Assembly: GCA_036346275.1 (NCBI GenBank)
Contig: CM070713.1
Span: 71,540,382 to 71,604,381, forward strand
DNA length: 64,000 bases
Source: Otatea glauca
Taxonomy: Eukaryota > Streptophyta > Magnoliopsida > Poales > Poaceae
Direction of reading: 5' to 3'
The notes beneath the pieces are model-generated. The model was given only the letters and a program-made list of their open reading frames with translations, searched no databases and had not been told where the DNA came from. A program made the translations under genes and the position numbers. Below are positions 1-11,300 of this stretch, one piece after another; positions within the stretch are counted from its first letter, which is position 1, and every line of letters starts with the position of its first letter.

Positions 1-1450
1 AGACTTATGGAACTTCCTTGATAAGTAGAAAATTGTGAACCTTGAAAACCCTAGAATAGCTTAGACATTATTTAATGTCAATCTGGGTTACTCACATTTA
101 GTGACATGCTTAGCCAAAGCTTAAATGAACATAAAACTATGACATGATTAAAGACTTTGGACATGACATTTAAATGGGTATGACCATTTTTGTGGTTGGT
201 ATTTTGGATGGGAAAATGAAAATAAAACTATGGTTTAGATGTGGGCAATTATTGGCAATAGCCGGGAGTGCATGATTTTGCACGTAGTGTAGGGTGGAGA
301 TTATTGCCCGTGTCGAGTTAAGGACCGAACTATGGGTTGTTTTCAGGCCAAGAATATTCATACAACCACAAGTGCTGGTATGGGACAGCTCTAACTTATT
401 AAGTTGTTTAAAACTAGCTTTGCACTTGGAAGACCGGAGTAGTACGAGCTGTTTCTTAATGAATTGCTCGACGGGACGTCCACACCGAGGTGATCATGGA
501 TTAAACGTCTACCAATATAACGGTGTACGCCATACTGTGGGTAGTTCCATCATTTCTATGCTCTGAGTTCTTACGCCACATAATGGGTTTATCGTCACCG
601 TGCTGGTGCAAAGTTAGGATTAAATAATGTAACAGTTATAACATGACTCTCTGCGGTACACCAAACGAAGTGTACAAATGTCGATTGCTCAAAGAGTCAG
701 TCATGTCTTGTGGGGAAAGCTGTATACCTCTGCAGAGTGTAAAACTAATCGATTAGCCGCGTCCGCGGTCACGGACACTTGGTAAAGTCATCACATAGTT
801 AGCAGTTTTGCTTATTTTCATAAAATATGGTTTCTACCATGTGTTAGAAATTTCCACTGTATGTCGGTGGAAACTGATTTTGAATATGGTCATTATACCC
901 AGACATTTGTGATTTATTTACGCTTACATTCTATCACTTTCAGTATTAAATTGCTTTTATTTAAAATTCCGTTTTGCAATCTATTATTCTGTATTTACCA
1001 TTCAAACTGGCTTTATGCAAAATTAACCTTAATAACCTTCCATTGGAATAACCTGCATGTATTTTAGGATTTGCATAAGTCTTGCGAGTACGTAAGTACT
1101 CAACTTGCCAATGTTGATGTTTTTAGGTGAAGAATCAGATTACCCCGACGATTCTTACGTTGATGCAGGAGACGGGGAATTTAACGATGAATTTATCTAA
1201 GGATTTTCCCTTTTCAGTTGCCTGTGGAACAATGGGTTAAAAGGCATACTACAAGAAGTTGTCTCCACCGCAGTTTTACTTTTGGTATTGTAAAAATAAT
1301 ATGTAATCTTACTTTCGTTGTGTAATAAAGTTTGTGTATGATTGTGATATCAATTTGTATTTGTGCGTACTAGATACTGATCATGGGACTAGTACTGTAT
1401 GCACATGGTATCCATTTTTGGTATTTATTATCAAAAATAGGGGCCTCACA
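1..1450 (+). repeat. LTR-like fragment of a gypsy-type retrotransposon, cut by the window edge
   Basis: The stretch has no convincing long ORF. It resembles the long, unit-poor LTRs of Tekay/Del-type grass chromoviruses: a short open stretch at about 1128-1200 ending GAATTTATCTAA, then a T-rich tail with AATAAA-like signals near 1325, ending in GCCTCACA at about 1450. The 5' end is outside the window, so no target duplication can be tested. Seen: no coding signal and an LTR-like end. Inferred: the family assignment, from general resemblance only. It could instead be unannotated intergenic DNA. Confidence 0.35.
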
Positions 1451-1565
1451 GGTTCTTTTGTTGATCTTAAATGTAGAAATTGTACTTATGTATGTTAGGT
1501 ATGAAACCTATATGACGGCTAATCAACACTTAGGTTTGTTAATTACACACTTGTAATACATGTAA

Positions 1566-1946
1566 ATGGACAAGGATCCGGAGAAGCTCAGTAAAGGATT
1601 GGCATGGACAGTGGAACAAATAGAGTGCATCGCATCTGACCTTAACAAAATTGCACAAGACAATTTTAGTCCTGAAACATGTCCATGTGGCAATGCACAT
1701 AATGGCTTTGTGATTGATATCGAAGCTATAGCTCGCAGCCTTGAACAAGTTGCCATACAATCACGTGAATTGATGCAAAGAGATGAAGTAGAGCCTCAAG
1801 GGGATGTAGAGCCTGAAGAGGATGTAGACTCTGATATGTGTCTTCCTTACGATTATCAAAGCGATGACGAGGGTAAACGTGATGATTGGCAGTATTGTGA
1901 AGATGAGGGTATCGATATTGATAATGATGGTTCGGGAGTGTTCTAG
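1566..1946 (+). CDS. Small acidic hypothetical protein (126 aa)
   Basis: An uninterrupted ORF starts at ATG 1566 and ends with a stop at 1944-1946. I do not recognise the protein. Residues 1-40 are mixed-charge and probably helical (DKDPEKLSKG, then TVEQIECIASDL). A CPCG dicysteine motif lies near residue 39. The second half (about residues 73-126) is strongly acidic, with EVEPQGDVEPEEDVDSD, and ends in SGVF. Overall it looks like a small regulatory or element-borne protein. A 39-bp tandem repeat begins 15 bp after the stop and would lie in the 3' UTR. The gene faces the PMD gene on the opposite strand. It may be a real small gene, an exon of a larger gene or a transposon accessory ORF; its biased composition and length make pure chance less likely. 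No function is claimed. Confidence 0.4.
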   Translation: MDKDPEKLSKGLAWTVEQIECIASDLNKIAQDNFSPETCPCGNAHNGFVIDIEAIARSLEQVAIQSRELMQRDEVEPQGDVEPEEDVDSDMCLPYDYQSDDEGKRDDWQYCEDEGIDIDNDGSGVF

Positions 1947-1961
1947 TCCTGTTTTAATGTT

Positions 1962-2095
1962 AAGACTTGTTAAGATATTGTAATGCTGATTGATGTTGCT
2001 AAGACTTGTTAAGATATTGTAATGCTGATGGATGTTGCTAAGACTTGTTAAGATATTGTAATGTTAATGGATGTTGCTAAGACTTGTTAAGATAT
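1962..2095 (+). repeat. 39-bp tandem repeat, about 3.4 copies
   Basis: Units begin at 1962, 2001, 2040 and 2079. Each opens with AAGACTTGTTAAGATATTGT and the full ones continue with a variable ATGTTGCT tail. Copies differ by only one to four bases, so the array is young or homogenised. The last copy is cut by the reverse-oriented LTR. A more diverged copy of the same unit resumes immediately after that LTR. Confidence 0.85.
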
Positions 2096-3539
2096 TGTCT
2101 ATTCTTAGGTCGAGCAAGAATACAGTTTCTTTTAGATTATATATTCTTAACTTATGAATTCAAGAGGTTCAAATTACGTATTTTTATATTTGTAAATTCG
2201 AATTCAAGATGCAAAAATTAATTACATTAGTAGAAATGAAATCATTAATCACTTGGTTGAATTGTATGAATAAATAGTGTTTAATTCTTAATTGATTTTG
2301 TATGAAAAGCTTATTTGAATATATCAAATCTTGTTAGATTAGGTTACTGGTTACATATACATGGTTTTTAAGAAAATATTGGTGATATAAATATTTTAAA
2401 TATAGATTTCTTTATTGTTTTTGAGTTCGTTTATGCATATTATAGTTTACGAAAAGCTTATTACTTAAGGTTGTTCAGCTATTAAGATTTATATGAAAAA
2501 CATAATGAAATAAGGTTATTTCTTTAGAATATGGTAATCTATACTTTGATTAGCATTTCTAAACTAATTTTATGAATTTTAGTGTTTAGCTGAGGTATTA
2601 TATTCATTGCTCAAAAGGCTTATATATCATTAAAGTCTGTTATACAAAATCGGCCAAATGAGTGTACGAATTACCTTATCACTTAAGGGTTTTATACTAA
2701 CAGGTTTTTGATGAACGGCAAGTTGTAAATAAAATATTTTTCTAGAATACAGTAGTACATATCCTAAATATTATTTCTAAGCTATTTTACATAAGGTTTG
2801 CATTTAAACGAGTTATTCTACAGGCTGCCGAAAATGCTTCAATGTTATAAATGAAATGTTTTTCCAGATTACGGTAGTACATATATCATAGAATGTTAGT
2901 GAACTATCTTTCACTATTTTGCATTTATATGAGATATATTTTGCATTTATATGAGATATTTTGCGGGTTCCAAAAGGCTTTATACGATCAAGCTGACTGG
3001 AGCTTCGCCAAGCAGACGTGCCTCAATCGACTAGTTGTTGGATGCAGTGAAGTCTTGCTTTGCACTTGTATCCGACCGTTTTGGTCATGAGTTCAATCGA
3101 TTCAAAAGTGGTCTCAACAATTTCGAAATTTTCTAGAATTTTTTGTGTTGACAGAGCAAGACATGTCGTTTCCATTTTTTTTTGTTTCATCTCAATCCCT
3201 ACTGTGGTTTAAGAGCAGTAATTCATCAAATTTGACTGATTTTCTTACTGTTTTTGAATTTTTGAGCTATTTAATATATTGCAAAAATTCTTGAAAATTA
3301 TATTTATACGTCTTATGTGTCCTATTATTTTATAAAATTATTTTCTATAGTATGTTGTTTGAGATTTGCATGTGTTTCTTTAATGTGTTAGTTTGGGTAT
3401 TTAAATGTCATTAATTCAAAAATCAAATCTAGAAAATAAATGAATAGTCCCAGAGATAAATTCAAATGAAAATCCAAATGTGCATTAAGATTCATGACAT
3501 ATCACTTTATTCATATTTCTTGGATTTTGGGATGTTACA
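2096..3539 (-). mobile_element. Putative solo LTR, reverse orientation, chromovirus (Tekay/Del) type
   Basis: Read on the minus strand the segment starts TGTAACATCCCAAAATCC, the usual start of many grass Tekay/Del LTRs, and ends AATAGACA, giving TG...CA termini over about 1444 bp. It carries no pol coding and no second LTR nearby, hence a solo LTR. It sits inside the 39-bp tandem array. Because the array itself repeats the flanking AGACTT, a target-site duplication cannot be told apart from the array. The inner part is AT-rich, with a small duplication at about 2925-2965. The boundary assignment is inferred from the termini. Confidence 0.5.
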
Positions 3540-3600
3540 GACTTGTTAAAATTTTATGTATTAGTGATGTACCTTGTTAAGACTTGTTGCAATATTCACT
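3540..3600 (+). repeat. Diverged continuation of the 39-bp array
   Basis: GACTTGTTAAAATTTTATG and then AAGACTTGTTGCAATATTC repeat the start of the array unit seen at 1962-2095, at about the same spacing but with more substitutions. This places the solo LTR inside the array. The stretch lies just beyond the 3' end of the minus-strand PMD gene. Confidence 0.55.
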
Positions 3601-3863
3601 GTATTTCAAATTTGACCACACAATAGTTATTTGACATGACAAGTAGGTTAAAGTAATCAATGCAGTACACACAGCTGTAAAAAAAAGCGTCAGTGTCTCC
3701 CTTGGCGCCGTCCACCCTGCCTTCTGGTGAAGTCCTCTGGGGTGTACGTGTCTGGGGCATGTGCCTCCCTCTGTCCCGTGGCCTGTGATGGCCCATGCCT
3801 CCCCGTGCCTGCCGGTACGTCGAAATGCTCGTCTTGGGGAAGGAGGCCAGGTTGGAATGTGTA

Positions 3864-6119
3864 TTATCCTCCGCTCGCATGGATCCGGTTGTACCACGCA
3901 CTTGCATCCTCCTTCCCTAGGGGAGTCGTATAGAGTACGTCGGCCGCTGGCTGTGAGGTCCCCGCCTCGTAGGGAGGAGGTCCATGTTGCTGCACACCAA
4001 GTAACCCAGCAGTGAAGGTAGGGGCGAACATGAAGTCGAACTCAAAATCTCCAGCCTCGCTCCAGTGCTGTGTGTGATTGACGTCCGTCTCGAAAGAGTG
4101 TGATAAATGGGCACCTCCGGTGGTGCGGAAGGATCGGGTCCTTCGTCATGTTGTGCGAAGGCCTCAGCTGGTACTTCAACGGGGGGGACAGAACGACGTC
4201 GCGATGAATGGCTCGATGCATGGGACGTCGATGCACGACGTCCGGCGTCGTGCACGTCAGCACCGGAGGGACGGCTGGTGTAGGACTGCCTGGCCTGTGA
4301 GCTATGAGCAGGGTCCATGCGAGCATCTTCGTAGCTGCGGGCGGGAGGACATGAAGATCCTCCAAGACGACGGATCGCCGAGAGGAATCGGGACCCCCTA
4401 GACGCGAGGTACCGTCTCATCTGATTTGTTGGTGACGAGGAGCTAGAGGTGCCTGCAGTTTGGGCCGCAAGTTGATCCGCTTGGGTATATAGCTCTGATG
4501 CCTCCTGCGTCTGCATGGCAGTAACAGGGTATTAGAACTTGGGTAAAGAAATTTACGGAAGACATTAGTACGGTAGTGGGAATACCAAAATATGGACTTG
4601 TTGAGATCGGTCCTCTGGACAGGCCATGGCTGATTCGTCGACCTCCTCGCTCAGTAAAGTGGGACGCGTGCGGGCCTGGTACCATGTAAGGTAGTTGTCA
4701 TATTCCTCGGGGTCATATGGCCCAGAGGGATGGACAACCTCCTGAAACGCTGTCTCCATCCATCGCGTAATGTGCGAAGCATGGATGACAGTCCAATTCA
4801 CTGCGGGTCTGCGGCCGCACTGCCCTTCGCGCTTCTACAATTTCAAGGACGTAAGATTTTGAAATTTTCATATAGGGGGCAAATAATGAAAATAATTAAA
4901 TGCATACCCATAAGAGCTCCCGGCGTCCCGCGGTGCTGGAACAGGGACTAGCTGCCGCCACCCGAACTGCCTCTGGATCCGTTCGGGCGAGTAGACCTCG
5001 ACCACATTCATGTACAAGAGGAAGCACGTAGTCATTCACAGGCCGTGGTCGACCATGCAACAAGAAGAGATACGGCCGCCAGTCGCAAGCTCTTCGGCTC
5101 GTTGCACGGTCCATGGATCCCAGGTGACATGTTCTGCTGTCAGCAAGTCCAAGTCGGCGATAACACGCGTGTAGCTCGCGTGGTCACCCGTCGACGACCA
5201 TCGTAGCCGGGCGTGCATCCAACGGTGCCCCATTGTAGGGCGAGTGGCCTCCGGCGTGTCATCGTCTACGACAACAAGATAGTACCTCTTACGTACCTCC
5301 GGCCGAGAGATCGGAAGGTACTCCCAACTCCACATCTGAAGGAGTTGCAGGCATCCAGTAATAGTGCCTCTGTAAGTCTGCCGATGGCATGCATCGCACA
5401 AACCACGGTAGGTGTTCGCTAGGACCGCAGATCCCCAGATGTAGGCTGGGATGTCATCAAGGTTGGTGGCCAACTGACGAGCAATCCACACGATGTGCGG
5501 GAAGATGAGGTCTCCAGCGGTCGTCATGAACATGACACCACCCAGCAAGTAGTAGAGGTACACTTCGTAGTGGCGCCCCACGGTAGCTTCGTCGGCATTA
5601 GGTGGGCATAGATTGTATTCCTGCAATCCCTGTAGCCACTCATGGAGACATCATTTTTCTTCTGTACGTATGGGACACCGAACCTGCATGAACTCCGGAT
5701 TAAGAGAGTTGATAATATCGTGCACATTACAAACAGGAAATAACGTTATGTCATATAATACCTCTCTGCGATGTAGTGCTGCCACTGCTGTCTGCTGGGC
5801 GAGGAAGAACCAACAGCTGTCCTCTGATGAGCAGGCCGGTTAGCATGGCCACGTCCTTCAAAGTGATGGACATCTCACCGAACGGTAGGTGAAAGGTGTG
5901 TGTCTCCGGTCGCCATCGGTCGACGAGACTAGTGAGAAGTGCACGATCGTTGGCAGGCATGGGTGTGATCAAGCCTCCTTCGAGCTGAGCCCCATCCATG
6001 AGGAGCGCAAACGGTAGTAGACCTGCACGAGCTAGTGGAATGTGGAATCGATAGTCCAGCTTTTTTATCTTGTGCAGTGACCGGCTTGAGAGAGAGGGCA
6101 GCTGAAACATTAACGACAA
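3864..6119 (-). CDS. Plant mobile domain (PMD, MAIN/MAIL-like) protein, multi-exon
   Basis: The exons are read from high to low coordinates. The first (6119 to about 5762) gives ALLTSLVDRWRPETHTFHLP, the hallmark of the plant mobile (aminotransferase-like) domain. It ends at an AG|GTATTA donor. The next (from about 5700 to 5030) contains ADEATVGRHYEVYLYYLLGG, then WGSAVLANTYRGLCDAC and RPTMGHRWMHARLRW. A third frame gives VYSPERIQRQFGWRQLVPVP, ending at a GT donor at 4907. Then comes WTVIHASHITRWMET (about 4810-4600). A final Ser/Arg-rich exon runs from about 4514 and probably ends with a stop at 3864-3866. PMD proteins (MAIN, MAIL1 and transposon-borne relatives) are nuclear and linked to silencing and genome stability. 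Many grass copies ride in MULEs. Exon joins are approximate; one frame change near 4080 may be a small intron or an indel. It could be a transposon-derived copy rather than a host gene. Confidence 0.7.
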
Positions 6120-6311
6120 AGTTGTTATGCGTCTTAAAAAAAGTGACGGCAGGTAATATAGTAATGCGTCGAAACTAAGTTCAATAGCAGTTGCTCAGCC
6201 ACTTCCTCCAAAAGAAGTGTTTTAAATATCTTTACAAATTTGGATTGAAATTGTTCACATGCAATAACACGATTTTGCTAATCAATTAGTATCGTCATAC
6301 TAATTATAATT

Positions 6312-6570
6312 TTGCCCGTGAACAGTAAATTCCAGCTGACGGACTTCGCGGGATTTTTTTTATTCCTTTTCCAGCGAACGGGTTCAGCTGAATTTTATTT
6401 TATTTTTTTAATTCGCAATTCCTGTGAACTCAATTCACTGGAATTTTTTAAAAAAAATCCAATTCCTGCGAACGAAATTCGCAGATTAATTAAAAAATAT
6501 TTTTCCCGCGAATTTCAGCTGTCCCAGTTCGCAGGATTCCAATTTTTTTTGGCATTTTTGTTTGTTGGGT
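6312..6570. repeat. TTCGC/GCGAA-rich repetitive stretch upstream of the PMD gene
   Basis: Short inverted and direct copies of TTCGCAGG, GCGAACG and AATTCGCA recur between T- and A-runs (for example near 6345, 6375, 6410, 6465, 6480, 6508 and 6530). They are not phased as a simple tandem array and encode nothing convincing. The stretch lies within 200-450 bp of the PMD start, so it may be a promoter-proximal element or part of a transposon end. Function unknown. Confidence 0.5.
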
Positions 6571-6617
6571 AGAATCAGCGGCAAGAAAAAAATAAAATTA
6601 GAATCCAAACGATGTTG

Positions 6618-7207
6618 AAAAATTTTATAATTTTTTGTGGATGTTCCTGACAAATAATTTATATTTCCATAAAAATTTAAGAATATTATAAGATCTGAGG
6701 AATTTTTAAAAATTCAAACATTACAACTGTCCTGATAAAACGCTGACCGATAAGTTTGAACCGAATGAAAAATGTAACAAACCACGTTAGAAAATTTTGA
6801 AAAAAACATTCCATGGTTATGATGCATCACTAATGTTCCCATTAAATTTTCATTTGATGATCAAGCTTTATAAATTTTTGAAAATTCAGACAGTGCTACT
6901 GTCCTGATAAAAACCATATCGGACAGTATCACTATCTGAATTTTCAAAAATTCATAAAGCTTGATCATCATATGAAAATTTTATGGGCACATTAGTGATG
7001 CATAATAATCATGGACAAAAAATTTCAAAATTTTCTAATATGATTTGTTTTATTTTTCATTCGGTTCAAACTTGCGTCGTCATTTTATTGGGATAATTGT
7101 AATGTTTGAATTTTTAAAAATTCCTCAGATCTTATAATAATCTTAAATTTTTATGGGAGTATCATTGATTTGTGAGGAACCTCCACAAAAAATTTCAAAA
7201 AAATATA
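6618..7207. repeat. Long imperfect inverted repeat (about 590-bp hairpin)
   Basis: The left arm (about 6618-6904) and right arm (about 6921-7207) are reverse complements of each other over their whole length, with a 16-base centre. Matched landmarks include TTTTTTGTGGATGTTCCTGA against its complement near 7180, AAGATCTGAGGAATTTTTAA, GTTTGAACCGAATGAAAAAT, GATGCATCACTAATG and GATGATCAAGCTTTAT. By eye identity is around 85 percent. No terminal target duplication is evident. Such structures are foldback MITEs or precursors of siRNA-producing hairpins. It is the nearest large feature upstream of the PMD gene. Confidence 0.85.
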
Positions 7208-8354
7208 AGACATATTTTTTTAACAGTATTGTACCTGGTATAAGATATAATATAAGGCATATTTTATATTCTAATGCAAAATCAGTGTAATATTCTATCT
7301 AAACCCCTAATAAATATCTAATATTCTCTCTAAACCCCTAATAAATATATACATTTATTTTATATTCTCTGTATAAATATATTTTGATTTAATATAATGC
7401 TTCAAATAATATTTAAAGGTAGTCAGAGTCGTTTTCGATATCAACTTAGTCTATATGTCAAAAGAAAATATGCTTTGTAAATTCGACGGAGAGAGTAAAT
7501 ATTATTTATCAGGACGCACAAAATACATTAGCAGAAGAAAAGATGAAAAGAGCCTTTATTCATGGTCGCAACTGAAATCCTTCTAGTCCTTCCGAGAATC
7601 AGCAACGGAAACTTCATCCTTCAGAGGTCAACTTTTTCACATGCTATTTCATGAGCTCGTGTACAACATTCCGTTATCTTAATTAAGGTTTCTTTAGTGA
7701 CACAATACAATATGAAACAGAGAATACAAGAAGTAAATATATATTAGCTCGGTATTTAGAATAGCAAGAGTTACTCCAGGAAATTATAATCTATAATCAC
7801 AGAGCAGCAATGCTACCACAGCTCATAAGCTTCATTCGGGTAAAAGATGCATAATAGTGGACACTAAGAACACAAAAACGGTATCAACAATGTCGTATTT
7901 TTCAGCGGCTCATCAAAGATGGCCGATCCAGATCCATCAAAGAAGTGCAGAGTTTAAATATACAACAAACTATATCACCTTAAGTAACGAATGTGACTGG
8001 TGAGGTTAAAAAGAATGGGAAGAAATAATACATCAATGGGTGGAAATAATACATTGCCAGTTCGCTGGAAGACTTACAACAGCAGAGTATAAAACCAAGA
8101 TCAACCGATCTATAGCAACAAAATCCCACAGGCTGAGAGAGCATCAGACAGATCAATATGGCAAAATGATAGTGACACAGCAACCATAGAAAACCTATAT
8201 ATTTCTATAAACAACTGAGGTCCTCTGGTACACACCATTCATGCAATCTCTCGAATGCTCTCTATTCTTCAATACCATATATCTTCTTCCACCAATATTA
8301 GAAGGGGATGAGAGCTTGGCATGAAAATATGACATTAGATGACGATCAACATGC
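7208..8354 (-). other. AT-rich spacer and probable DRP2 3' UTR
   Basis: No coding signal is visible. The 3' UTR of the minus-strand DRP2 gene must lie here, below its stop at 8355. TTTATT at 7555-7560 reads AATAAA on the minus strand and is a candidate polyadenylation signal about 800 bp after the stop; closer weak signals also exist near 8020. Short duplicated A/T motifs at 7290-7370 are otherwise unremarkable. Confidence 0.4.
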
Positions 8355-11300
8355 TTAGTATCTCTGCCCAGGTGGTGCAGGTGGCAAACGGTTTGGTGTG
8401 CGTTGGCTGCCAGAGTTGGCACCGTTTACGTCCCCATTTTCGTAGCGCCGACCACGACTGTCAGCACTTCTTGACCTTGATTCATTGTGTGAACTGGATC
8501 GGTCAACAGAGCCATTTGCTGCAGAATCGAAGGCAGACCTCCAGTCCTCACCTGACTGTCCAGGGGTCCGTGGGCTACTCTCTGCAAGTGATTTGTTTGT
8601 TTGCTCAGGGTTAAGTACATGATCTTTACTACCAGGAAGCCAAAGTAAAAAAATGAATGAAATTACAAAATCATCCATCATTACATCATGGGGTGTCTTT
8701 TTCGAGAACACGCAGGAAATTTGCATGTCATTCCATTTAGAAATACATCATGGGATGTCAATCTAACTAGTTCCCTAGGCTGGTAGACACTACAGTCCAG
8801 AAAAAATTCTACATAAACTCTTATCTTGGTCAGTTGTTACTAGCAAGTTATAAACTTATAATACACAAATGGGTCTTTTCTGGCCAACAAAAAAATACTT
8901 GTTTCGCCTCTACAGGCCATATATGAGCACTTGTGTTACAAACCATGGTTGTGGCATGATTACAGTAACAGACAGTTAAAGACATATAGTCATGAGTTAT
9001 GACTGTTGTGATGCCCAAACTGTGGCAAAAATGGCTTTGCAAATATGGGGTCCTAACCTAACCAGGATGGTTGAGTTGTGACTGCACCCATGATTACTTG
9101 TGTAACAAACCATGGTTGTGGCATGATTACAGTAACAGACAGTTTAAGACATATGGCCGTGAATTATGACTGTTGTCATGCCCAAACTGTGGCAAAAAAA
9201 TGGCTTAGCAAATAGGGGGGTGTTTTGGTCCTAACCACCACCTAACCAGGATGGTTGAGTTGTGACTGCACCCATGATTACTTGTGTAACAAATCATGGT
9301 TGTGGCATGATGACAGTAACATACAGTTTAAGACATGGTCGTGAGTTATGACTGTTGTCATGCCCAAACTGTGACGAGAATGACATAGCAAATAAGGGGG
9401 TGTTTTGGTCCTAACTACTGCTTAGCCAGGATGGTTGTGAATTGTGACTGGACCCATGAACCTAAGGCAAGCATATTGGCCCTCCTAAGTTTTGGCCAAA
9501 AGATGTGTGACATGGCATCAGTGAACCAACCTCAATGGCACCAAATTCTGAGCCCTGAACAAAATACGACCCTCACCTGGTATGGAAACTCTCTATACAG
9601 CAGTGTTCAAGTTTGTTTGCAAATAAAATAGATCTGAAGTTTTGCAGCTGACAAATTTGGCGTTGCAAAATGAATGAACAGTGCAGACAGACACCAGTAA
9701 CATACTCATTTCTGCTAGACTACTATGTCGGTGCCGCACAAACTCTGAAATTATCAATCATTATAAGTACTTAAGTAGGCTTCCGGAAGTGCTTGTCCAT
9801 GTTGCAGTGCAAATATGCTAGCTAATCAGCACATTAGCATAAATATGCTAGTGCAAGCAAACTAAAAATACTATTGACCATAAAGTTGTTCTTTGCCTAT
9901 GATGAGTAACCAATAAGAATGCTTAATTTTGAAAAAGAAAATACGAATGCTTAATTTCTACTAAGCTCTTCTCCTTCCACCTGGTAGAGCTTTCCTCCTC
10001 CCCTCTTGATTCCTTCCAGCACCACTTAAACACTGTCCTTAGTAAACTTCATAGTAGTTAAGTTTCTATCGTTGTTCATGGGCCTACTACTTTTCATCCA
10101 GTCTGTCCCCCATGTCATATGGGCCCAGTTCCATAACTCTGAAATCAAACTGAAATGCATTCCCCCCTATTTTCCATTTGACCCCTGTCTGTACCGCTGC
10201 GCGCCTCACTGTACATCTTCTGTCCATTTGCTACTGTTCATGGGCTTGCTTGCTTAGCTCGTTACCTTTTTATTTTTCTCCGATTATTGAATAAAAATCT
10301 GCCAATCTTCCTCTTTCTTGGCGCTATGCTACGGGCGGGATAGGGGTACCGGGCTCGTACTTGCTTGCATCCCCGCCTAGATGCTCTTGACTGGACGAGT
10401 GAAGCGAGCGAAGCGAAGCCCTAAGTTCAATGTATAAGCCTCGGGCTATCCTACTAAACATATTCCCACCATACGGAAAACCCACTCAATCTTCTGTCAA
10501 AATGACCCATCAGATTTGTCCTTTCGGGCATATAGAGTCAGTCTCATCCAGAGCATCACGAGCTTAACCACTACTACCATACCTTTTTCTAGAAGGAAGA
10601 CTTGAGTGAGGATAGCACGTGAGATAAACTACTTAAAAGATGTTACTCTCTTTCTTTCTCTTTATGCTCGTTCTACTTTGCGTTTAAATAGACGGATTCC
10701 ACAAATCCAAGGAGCAGCTCTTCCTTAACCGATTAGCTAGACTAATTGATTGAGGCTACCGATTCATCCAATTTCTGCAATATGGATTGGTCTTGTTGTG
10801 GGCACTTGCTTTACAATCACACACGCTTTTTCAATGAGAAGGAGAACTTCGATTTGGTACCACCACACTAGATCTAGTCTACTCATATTTGTTCGACGAG
10901 GTCGTCCCGATCGATCCCAGCGACGCACCTCGTAGTAGTCGGCCTTTAGAACTTTTTGAAAGAGATGGATGTCGGGATCGATTTCAACTCGGAGATTGCC
11001 TGGTCCGCCTTTCTCTACTATGCCTTTTTCGTGAACTACTAAAATGACTCCTCTTGCTCCAAGCTCCCTTTGTTGCCTTCTCGTTCACATCCTCGCTCAA
11101 TTGAAACAAGCTTTCAATCAATATCTGCAGCACATTATCTAATTCCAATATGAAAATGAATTTGCGGAAGACCTCCATTCAAACATGAGAAAAGCTTCAG
11201 GCCCGTCCAAGATGGGATGGGAGAAAAAGCTAAACAAACTGATTGTGCATTGGTTCGGCTATGAATTCATTCAAGCTCACTGGTTAGACTTCATTAGAAT

